64,000 bases of DNA from Collinsella sp. TM09-10AT. Lineage in GTDB: Bacteria > Actinomycetota > Coriobacteriia > Coriobacteriales > Coriobacteriaceae. Each line of letters begins with the position of its first letter. The first letter of the stretch is position 1. The position numbers and the translations under genes are program-made. Under the pieces are notes generated by a model. That model had not been told where the DNA came from. It did not search any database and saw only the letters and a program-made list of their open reading frames with translations. The stretch spans positions 62,001-126,000 of the forward strand of contig NZ_QSOP01000002.1 in the NCBI RefSeq assembly GCF_003436275.1, written 5' to 3'. Shown piece after piece: positions 33,237 through 40,041 of this stretch.

Positions 33237-33355
33237 AAGTGAGTAGACTTTTTGCGATATTGCGAGCACATGACTTTTGCGCAAGGGTTCTACCTGCGGT
33301 TTTATGTTTCGCTATGCGGGCTGTGCCTGGCTATTGCAAAAAAGTCTACTCACTT
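33237..33355 (+). repeat. 119-bp inverted-repeat-ended element, copy C
   Basis: It begins AAGTGAGTAGACTTTTT and ends with its perfect 17-bp complement. The core TCTACCTGCG is at 33289-33298, offset 52, and the element is again exactly 119 bp. It lies between the helicase start and the end of trmB, with no gene disrupted. Confidence 0.9.
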
Positions 33356-33422
33356 AGGTTTGAGGGCCGTTCGCTGGCGCCAATTTGCGCTTGTTTGCCG
33401 ACGCCGCGACCATCAGAAGCCC

Positions 33423-34262
33423 CTAGGACTCTTGCGGCAGGCGCTTCTTGCCTTTGCGGGCGCGGTTTCTAAAGTTCTCGACGGCCTCTTCCATGCCCAG
33501 AGGTACATAGGTGAGCTCATCGAGGTTTTCGGGCAGGTAGCAGGCAAGGCTTTGCTCCTGCGCGCGGCCCGCCGCGAGCTGTTCATTGCTGGGCTGCGCG
33601 CCGGGTGTGGCGCAAATGCCATAGACGACGGCACCCATCTCGCGCGTGCGGCATTCGTACTCGGTCTCGGGATGCTCGGGATGGTCGCGGCGGACGTCGT
33701 CGCTTACCCAAAGCGTGTCGTAGCCGGCCGCGGCAAACTGCCCCAGGGCGTAGTCGCGCAATGGCTTACTGTCGGTTCGCAGTGTGACGGTGGCGCCGGC
33801 TGAAAAGAGCGGGCGGTAGAGCATCAGATGGTCGACATGGACGAGTCGTTTTTTGGCGTACTTGGCCTTGGGCTGCGGCGTGGGAAAGTTAATGGTAATG
33901 GCATCGAGCTCGCCTGCGGCAAACAGCTGCGGCAGCGATGCGGCGCCTCGGGGCAGGACGAGTGCGTTGGACAGCTCCTGCTCGCAGATTTTCTGTGCGG
34001 CATAGGCGATGCAGATGGGCTCCTGGTCCATACCGATAAAGAGGGTGTTTGGCTCGTGGGCCGCGCGCTCTACAAGGTACGTTCCCTTGCCACAGCCAAG
34101 ATCCAGGTGAAGGTGTTCGAAGGGCTTGCTGCCAACTGGCGCGCAAGCCTCGCGCCAATCTCCGGCATAGGCCTCGGGGTTCGTCTCAATCGCATCGGCG
34201 TAGCGCTCCAGGCGCTCCTCGAGCACAAAGTTCTTAGGCGTGCGAACGTGGACGGCTCCCAT
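33423..34262 (-). CDS. trmB: tRNA (guanine-N7-)-methyltransferase
   Basis: A 279-residue SAM-dependent enzyme that makes m7G46 in tRNA. The SAM site is LHLDLGCGKGTYLVERA near residue 52; the family's NFPDPWPKxRHxKRR motif reads INFPTPQPKAKYAKKRL near residue 125, so the usual Asp and Trp are replaced. The C-terminal 50 residues extend beyond classical TrmB and end in a basic patch (NRARKGKKR). Activity is likely but the motif changes deserve notice. The ATG follows AAGGAG. Confidence 0.85.
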   Translation of the reverse strand: MGAVHVRTPKNFVLEERLERYADAIETNPEAYAGDWREACAPVGSKPFEHLHLDLGCGKGTYLVERAAHEPNTLFIGMDQEPICIAYAAQKICEQELSNALVLPRGAASLPQLFAAGELDAITINFPTPQPKAKYAKKRLVHVDHLMLYRPLFSAGATVTLRTDSKPLRDYALGQFAAAGYDTLWVSDDVRRDHPEHPETEYECRTREMGAVVYGICATPGAQPSNEQLAAGRAQEQSLACYLPENLDELTYVPLGMEEAVENFRNRARKGKKRLPQES

Positions 34263-34380
34263 GAGGCTCCTTGATCATGAGTATGGAACGCATGGCAGCA
34301 CGTTCCATCAATGGGTTGAAAAGGGTGGGGCATAGCTTGCCCGAAAGTTGCGGTGCGGCTCGGCGGCAAGTCGCCGATGC

Positions 34381-35253
34381 CTACAGGCGCTTGAGAATCA
34401 CGTAACGGTTGAGCTCGCCGCTGCGACCGTCGGCATGGAAGCGCTCAAGCTCGCGCACGGGGACCTCGCCGCTCTTGTAGAATGTGCGCACGCCGCGCAC
34501 CAGGTCGGTGATCTGCTGATCGTCAAAGTGATGGCAATAGCGGTAGGCGTGGCGGTCGTTTTGCCAGCCAATGAGGTGGTCGCCGGCTTCAAACTGCGCG
34601 GAATCGTAACTTTCAAACGGCGGGGTGAGCTCGGCGCGGGCTTCGGCGCGAACGGCCTTGCGCGCCATGCGCTCGTCGTTCATAAACTCCCAAAAGCTGA
34701 TGGCGATGATGCCGCCTGGGCGCGTCTGGCGCACCAGGGCGTCGAGCACGCGTACGCGGTACTCGCACGACGGCACGTGGTGCATAAAGCCAAAGCAGAC
34801 CGAGATGTCGGCGAGCGGGGCGTCGAAAAGCACGTCGGGTGTCTCGGCGGGGTTGAGCTTCATGAGGGCATCGAGTACGTCGAGTTCCTGGAAGTGCAGG
34901 TTGGGAATGCGCAGGGCGTGACCGTGCGCATCGATAGCCAAATCCTGACACGAGTCAACACCATAGAACTCAAACGGGCAACTGGCGTCTGCCGAGGGGT
35001 TTGCGCCGTCGACGCCCTTGGCGGAAAGTGCGCCGCCGGCGGCAAAGTTCTCGAATCGCATGTTGCCGCAGGCAAGATCGAAGACGCGGACGGGATGCTC
35101 GATCGTGGCGACGTCGAGCTGCTCGAGCGCTATGTCCATGGTGCGTACCCAGCCGGGCCACGGTGCCTGGCGCGTATCGGAGAAGGAGGCGGAGTGCTCG
35201 CGATAGAACGTATTGTTGAGCTGAATGAGCGATGAGGCGAAATCGCGGTTCAC
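34381..35253 (-). CDS. Trm9/ALKBH8-like SAM methyltransferase
   Basis: A 290-residue methyltransferase. Features shared with yeast Trm9, which methylates cm5U to mcm5U in tRNA wobble position, appear in order: FYREHSASFSDTRQAPWPGW at residue 16, RVFDLACGN (SAM motif I), CFGFMHHVPSCEYRVRVLDAL, RPGGIIAISFWEF and GDHLIGWQNDRHAYRYCHHF. I choose the GTG at 35253, which follows GGAGGGAG, since the long upstream frame is not conserved. It lies about 2 kb from an Elp3 homologue, the enzyme that makes cm5U. Substrate is inferred from these matches. Confidence 0.75.
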   Translation of the reverse strand: MNRDFASSLIQLNNTFYREHSASFSDTRQAPWPGWVRTMDIALEQLDVATIEHPVRVFDLACGNMRFENFAAGGALSAKGVDGANPSADASCPFEFYGVDSCQDLAIDAHGHALRIPNLHFQELDVLDALMKLNPAETPDVLFDAPLADISVCFGFMHHVPSCEYRVRVLDALVRQTRPGGIIAISFWEFMNDERMARKAVRAEARAELTPPFESYDSAQFEAGDHLIGWQNDRHAYRYCHHFDDQQITDLVRGVRTFYKSGEVPVRELERFHADGRSGELNRYVILKRL

Positions 35254-35324
35254 GGCGCGGAACTCCCTCCGTTGGCGGTGCGGAATAAACAGTACGACCA
35301 TACTACCGTTAACGCCGCAACGGG

Positions 35325-35400
35325 GACAACCGAGCTGCGGGTCATTGCTTTGTTTGGACACATTTCCGCAGCTCATATATGCCCGCAACCGCCGGTTGTC
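35325..35400. other. Nested dyad, possible structured RNA or regulator site
   Basis: GACAACCG (35325-35332) pairs with CGGTTGTC (35393-35400), and inside it AGCTGCGG (35333-35340) with CCGCAGCT (35366-35373). It lies between divergent genes and would be in the leader of the methyltransferase if transcribed on the minus strand. Confidence 0.45.
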
Positions 35401-35520
35401 AAAAATCTCACTAGAATAGGTGGCATGCTTTTGGCGGTGGCGGATAGATTTTTAACTGTGCAAGGCGCCTTAAGAACAAAAACGGTCCGGCGGCACGGCT
35501 GGCATCGCATGGGAGGAACC

Positions 35521-36234
35521 ATGAATGTAGAAACTGCGCAGCGGCTCGCCGACCTTCGTCGCAGCAAGGGTTTTAGCCAAGAAGGGCTGGCGCGAAAGCT
35601 GGGGCTGTCGCGCCAGGCGGTCAGTAAATGGGAGCGTGCGGAGAGCTCGCCCGATACCGAGAACCTGATCTCGCTCGCAAAACTCTATGGCGTGAGTTTG
35701 GATGAGCTCCTTAATCCGAGCGATGAGATCGAGGACGATATCGAGTTTGAGAACGAGGACCGCGCCCGTCAGCGCGAGGCCGAGGCAGCGGAGCGCGCCC
35801 GTACCCATGAGGCAGCGGCACGTGCTACCGAGGCGGCAACACAGGCGAGTGATGCCGCCGCCAAGGCGGCGCAAGCGGCAAGCTGGAGCGCGCAGGCCGC
35901 CAATGCCGCTACGGCGCAGGTGACGAGTGGCGGCGCAGCTGGCTCGACTCCGGTGAAAGGTCCGTTCCAGTCGTTTCCGTATTGGGCCGTGTGCTGGCTG
36001 CTGTTCTTTTTGCTGATGTTCCTGTTTGGTGGCTCCTTTGCCGCGCTGATCTTCTTTACAATCCCCATCTATCACTGGGTGGCGCGTGCGCTCGATGGCG
36101 ATTGGGCACGCGGGGATATTCAGGTTGGTCCGGCGCCGGAGGCGGCTAAGGCTCAGGATGTTTCCGCTGCGGTTGATACTGACGTGGCTTCCTCGACCGC
36201 CGCTGAGCCGAGCGCCAAAGAAGGTGATGAATGA
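35521..36234 (+). CDS. XRE-family regulator with C-terminal membrane segments
   Basis: A 237-residue protein: XRE helix-turn-helix in residues 5-62 (FSQEGLARKLGLSRQAVSKW), an Ala/Glu/Arg-rich helical linker to about residue 130, and two hydrophobic segments near residues 155-190 (YWAVCWLLFFLLMFLFGGSF). The ATG follows GGGAGGAACC. Its stop overlaps the start of the next gene (ATGA), so the pair is translationally coupled. A membrane-tethered regulator sensing envelope state is a reasonable inference. Confidence 0.85.
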   Translation: MNVETAQRLADLRRSKGFSQEGLARKLGLSRQAVSKWERAESSPDTENLISLAKLYGVSLDELLNPSDEIEDDIEFENEDRARQREAEAAERARTHEAAARATEAATQASDAAAKAAQAASWSAQAANAATAQVTSGGAAGSTPVKGPFQSFPYWAVCWLLFFLLMFLFGGSFAALIFFTIPIYHWVARALDGDWARGDIQVGPAPEAAKAQDVSAAVDTDVASSTAAEPSAKEGDE

Positions 36235-37130
36235 TGAAGCTCTCGCATGAGTCCAAGGTCCGCCTGGGCGTCGGTATCGGAGCGTTCGTGCTCATCATCG
36301 GGCTTATCTTTGGCACTTCGCGGATATTGTTTCATTTTGATGGCCCGTGGGATCTCGGCGATATTGCATCCGGTTTGTCCGGTATGGACGATGTGGTTGA
36401 CGGGGACGATTCTTTGGATGGCGGTAACTATTCCGCTCAGTCTCGGCAGCTTTCGAGCGAAACGTTTGATGCCGACTCATTCCAGTCCCTTGACCTGGAT
36501 GTGACATCGGGTGAGGTTGAGATCAAGTGCGTTTCCGGCGGGCAGGTGCGTGTCATCGAGAGCGGTCGTGTTGCAAAGGGGGTAGCTACCTACGATGCTG
36601 CCACTCAGAATCTGGCCGAGGTTAAGGGTTCTGCGCTCAAGATTCGCCAGTTCGATTGCGATGACGAGCGCGCCATTGACCGCACGGTTACCGTCGAACT
36701 GCCGCGCGAAGTTGCCGATAACATGGTGGGCATTACAGCGAATGTAGGATCGGGCGATCTGACGGTCACGGACATTGCGTGTCATGACCTCAACTTGACT
36801 TTGGACTCGGGAGACATCGAGTTTGCGGGCACCGTAACCGACACCTTGGATGCCGAGGTCGGTTCGGGCGATGTGGCGTTCGAGCTCTACCAGGCCCCCG
36901 CGAAGTCGATGGACGTAAGCGTGGGTTCGGGCGATGTGGAGATATCGGTTCCGAACTCTACGGGCTTTAAGGCGAGCCTCACCGTGGGCAGCGGTGACTT
37001 TGAGAGCGATTTCCTTCCGCTTGGCTACGATGGCGAGACCATATTGAATGCTGAATTCGACAACGGTGACAAGTCTGCAACGTATCGTTTTAAGGTCGGT
37101 TCGGGCGACATGTCGTTCGAATCGGTGTGA
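36231..37130 (+). CDS. DUF4097-type membrane-anchored beta-repeat protein
   Basis: A 299-residue protein with one N-terminal membrane segment (residues about 12-30) followed by an acidic extracellular part. From residue 80 on, SGD-centred beta repeats recur (VGSGDLTV, LDSGDIEF, VGSGDVAF, VGSGDVEI, VGSGDFES, VGSGDMSF), the pattern of DUF4097 beta-helix proteins. These are often next to envelope-stress regulators. Coupled to the XRE gene by an ATGA overlap. Confidence 0.85.
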   Translation: MMKLSHESKVRLGVGIGAFVLIIGLIFGTSRILFHFDGPWDLGDIASGLSGMDDVVDGDDSLDGGNYSAQSRQLSSETFDADSFQSLDLDVTSGEVEIKCVSGGQVRVIESGRVAKGVATYDAATQNLAEVKGSALKIRQFDCDDERAIDRTVTVELPREVADNMVGITANVGSGDLTVTDIACHDLNLTLDSGDIEFAGTVTDTLDAEVGSGDVAFELYQAPAKSMDVSVGSGDVEISVPNSTGFKASLTVGSGDFESDFLPLGYDGETILNAEFDNGDKSATYRFKVGSGDMSFESV

Positions 37131-37177
37131 CATGCGGTTTTCGGAGATCGGTGCATATAGGCATGCTCTTTGATGGA

Positions 37178-37213
37178 GGCGCCGGGGCCGTGACTGGCTC
37201 CGGCGCCTTTGCC
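37178..37213 (+). terminator. Rho-independent terminator before elp3
   Basis: GGCGCCGGGGCC and GGCTCCGGCGCC pair with one mismatch, followed by T-rich sequence. It ends the XRE/DUF4097 operon immediately before the next promoter. Confidence 0.85.
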
Positions 37214-37227
37214 TTTACAATGGGGGC

Positions 37228-39135
37228 ATGGAACAGATTATTTTGAACATACTCGAGGCTCTGCGTCGCGGCGAGACCGTGGACGACAAGGCACTCGTCA
37301 AGCTGATACATGCCGAGGCGCGCCGTGAGGGCGCCGACAAACGCGATTTGGCCAAGCGCCGCCTGCTGCCGTTTTACCAGCGGGTGAAGCGCGAGGAGCC
37401 GGCTCGTTGGGCTGGATGGAATGTCGATGCCGATCTGGAACGCCAACTGCTGCAGGTGCTGCGTATGAAGCCGCGCCGAACGGCCTCGGGCGTGGCGACC
37501 ATTACCGTCATCACCAAGCCCTGGCCATGCTCGGGCGATTGCCTGTTTTGCCCCAACGATCTGCGCATGCCCAAAAGCTACCTGCACGCCGAGCCGGCGT
37601 GCGCCCGTGCGGAGCAAAACTGCTTCGATCCGTATCTGCAGGTGAGCGCCCGTTTGACGGCGCTTTCGCAGATGGGGCATGCGACCGACAAGATCGAGCT
37701 CATCGTGCTCGGCGGTACCTGGAGCGACTATTCGCAAGGGTATCAGGCATGGTTTATGTCGGAGCTCTTCCGTGCGCTCAATGATGATGCGGTGGCGGGC
37801 GTGGCGGCAAACCCCATGTTGGCGCGTCCGGGCATCAGCCGTGCCGAGGCGGGGCGCCTGCTCGATGACGCTCCCGCCGATGCCCTGCCGCCGGTGGTAA
37901 CAGAGCGCCGCGAGCGCTATCGGGCTGCCGGCATTGCGACAGACGAGGCCAAGCTCGCTGCCGGCGTTGCCGACGAGCAGGAGCGTGTGGATGTTGCCGT
38001 GGGCGGCTATAACCGCGCGGTGCGTCGTCTGTACGGCCCCGGTACGCCGTGGGGCGAGGTCACCGAGTGGCAGACGGCAACGATGGAGGAGCTCGAGCGT
38101 CAGCAGCGCATCAACGAGACGGCGAAGCATCGCGTGGTGGGACTCGTTATCGAGACGCGCCCCGATGCTGTAACGCCGCAGGCGCTCACGCTCATCCGTC
38201 GTCTGGGCTGTACCAAGATCCAGATGGGCATCCAGAGCCTCGACCAGCATCTGCTCGATATCAACGAGCGTCGCATTTCGGTGGCGCAGATCGAGCGGGC
38301 GTTTTCGCTTGCGCGCCTGTTTGGCTTTAAGATCCACGCGCATTTTATGCTCAACTTGCTGGGCGCCACGCCCGAGGGGGACAAGCGCGACTACGAGCGC
38401 TTTATGACCGAAGGGGCCTTTATGCCCGACGAGGTCAAGGTTTACCCGTGTGCGCTCATCGAGGGCTCGCGTCTGGTGGGCTGCTACGAGCGCGGCGAGT
38501 GGCGCCCCTATACCGAGGAAGAGCTGCTCGATGTGCTGGCCGACGACATCGTGGCGACGCCGGCGTTCTGCCGCATCAGCCGTATGATTCGCGACTTTAG
38601 CTCCGACGATATCATGGTGGGCAACAAGAAACCTAACTTGCGCCAGCTCGTCGAGAATCGTTTGGCGGCCCGTGGCGAGGGCGCGACGGTGCGTGAGATT
38701 CGCTATCGCGAGATCAGCACGGCGGGTGCCGACTTGGATGAGCTATCTCTTGATGAGGAAGTAGCGTACGAGACGTCGGTGACTTACGAGCGCTTTTTGC
38801 AGTGGGTGACGCCGCGGGGCAAGATCGCGGGCTTTTTGCGGTTGTCGCTGCCCGATCGCGCTTTTGTTGCCGCACATGCGGACGAGCTGCCGACGATGCC
38901 GGACGAGGCGATGATTCGTGAGGTGCACGTGTATGGCATGGCGGCGCGCGTGGGCGATCAGGGCCAGGCAGCGCAGCACCATGGATTGGGACGTTTGCTC
39001 GTGGAGCGTGCGTGCCAGATAGCTCGGGACGCTGGCTATACGTACATCAACGTGATCAGCGCGATCGGTACGCGCGAGTACTATCGCCATCTTGGATTTT
39101 ATGACCATGGCCTTTATCTGCAAAAGGAGCTCTAG
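37228..39135 (+). CDS. elp3: Elp3-family radical SAM / GNAT tRNA-modifying enzyme
   Basis: A 635-residue Elp3 homologue. Residues about 85-400 are the radical SAM domain with the cluster Cys residues in PCSGDCLFCPND near residue 100, and core stretches LVIETRPDAVTP, KIQMGIQSLDQHLLDINER and EVKVYPCALIEGSRL. Residues about 550-635 are the acetyltransferase domain, ending YGMAARVGDQ, HGLGRLLVERA and YYRHLGFYDHGLYLQKEL. Elp3 makes cm5U at tRNA wobble uridine. It occurs in only some bacteria. A -10-like TACAAT lies at 37216-37221, seven bases from the ATG, so the message may be leaderless. The next gene begins directly after the stop codon. Confidence 0.9.
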   Translation: MEQIILNILEALRRGETVDDKALVKLIHAEARREGADKRDLAKRRLLPFYQRVKREEPARWAGWNVDADLERQLLQVLRMKPRRTASGVATITVITKPWPCSGDCLFCPNDLRMPKSYLHAEPACARAEQNCFDPYLQVSARLTALSQMGHATDKIELIVLGGTWSDYSQGYQAWFMSELFRALNDDAVAGVAANPMLARPGISRAEAGRLLDDAPADALPPVVTERRERYRAAGIATDEAKLAAGVADEQERVDVAVGGYNRAVRRLYGPGTPWGEVTEWQTATMEELERQQRINETAKHRVVGLVIETRPDAVTPQALTLIRRLGCTKIQMGIQSLDQHLLDINERRISVAQIERAFSLARLFGFKIHAHFMLNLLGATPEGDKRDYERFMTEGAFMPDEVKVYPCALIEGSRLVGCYERGEWRPYTEEELLDVLADDIVATPAFCRISRMIRDFSSDDIMVGNKKPNLRQLVENRLAARGEGATVREIRYREISTAGADLDELSLDEEVAYETSVTYERFLQWVTPRGKIAGFLRLSLPDRAFVAAHADELPTMPDEAMIREVHVYGMAARVGDQGQAAQHHGLGRLLVERACQIARDAGYTYINVISAIGTREYYRHLGFYDHGLYLQKEL

Positions 39136-40014
39136 ATGAACAAGCCAAGTGTTTCTGCCGGCGTCGTTGCCGGCGTTGCTCTGGGAGCCGCGGCGCTTGG
39201 TGTGGCCGCTGTCGCTGTTCGTGCTGCCTGTCTGCAGGTCGCGAGGACCCGCAACGGGTTGGCACGTGTGAAGCGTGTGCACAATGAGGGCGGTGACGAG
39301 GTCCGTGTGCTCGTGCAGGGCGGCGTCTACCAAAGCGCGAGCTATGTTGGCGATCGTTGGGCGGAGCCGGCCTTTGCGTACTATCGTGCATTTGACGATG
39401 TGTTTGAGGCCGAGGATGCAATGCGCGACGCTTATGGTCACGGCATCGACCGCATGCTTATGCTCGGCGGCGGTGGGTTTTCCTATCCCAAGTTTGCACT
39501 GTTGTCGCATGAGGGCTTGCGTATGGACGTCATCGAGTATGACGGAGAGATAACGCGCTTGGCGCGCCGTTGGTTCTATCTGGATGAACTGGAGCACACG
39601 GTGGGCGATCGCCTGCGGGTGATTACCGCCGAGGCTCGCTCGTATCTGGGTGTGACGAGCGTGGGCCATCGTCGCTACGACGTCGTTGTGAGCGACTGCT
39701 TTGGCGGTGCCGAGCCTGTGCGCGAGCTGGCGACCGTTGAGGCGCTGCGCCTGGTGCGGGGCAGCCTGAATGCCGGCGGCATCTACGTTGCCAATATCGT
39801 GAGCGCAAACGAGGGGAGCGATGTGACGTTCCTGCGCGATTGCGTTGCCACGGCACTTGAGGTGTTCAACCGCGCTTGGGTGGCGCCTTGTGGCGATACG
39901 GAGTTCGGCGGCGAGGAGAACTACCTGCTCATCGCCAGCGACGGCGACTACGCCTTTGCCGAAGCCGTGCCCTTCGACACCGACTTCCTCGGCACCGTCC
40001 TTCACGACAAGTAA
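39136..40014 (+). CDS. Membrane-anchored spermidine-synthase-like protein
   Basis: A 292-residue protein with an N-terminal hydrophobic segment (residues about 8-34) and a spermidine synthase-like SAM/dcSAM-binding fold: RMLMLGGGGFSYPKFAL near residue 110, MDVIEYDGEITRLARRWF, then YDVVVSDCFGGAEPV and an LNAGGIYVANIV strand. The aminopropyltransferase gate-keeping residues cannot be confirmed, so methyltransferase activity or lost activity are both possible. It is immediately downstream of elp3 (start codon abuts its stop), which may link the two. Confidence 0.78.
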   Translation: MNKPSVSAGVVAGVALGAAALGVAAVAVRAACLQVARTRNGLARVKRVHNEGGDEVRVLVQGGVYQSASYVGDRWAEPAFAYYRAFDDVFEAEDAMRDAYGHGIDRMLMLGGGGFSYPKFALLSHEGLRMDVIEYDGEITRLARRWFYLDELEHTVGDRLRVITAEARSYLGVTSVGHRRYDVVVSDCFGGAEPVRELATVEALRLVRGSLNAGGIYVANIVSANEGSDVTFLRDCVATALEVFNRAWVAPCGDTEFGGEENYLLIASDGDYAFAEAVPFDTDFLGTVLHDK

Positions 40015-40041
40015 GTCTCCCCGTCCCAAAAAAGACTGGTC

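Noticed and set aside
37090..38343. Open frame opposite elp3
   Set aside because: Antisense of an enzyme with clear radical SAM motifs; no independent evidence.
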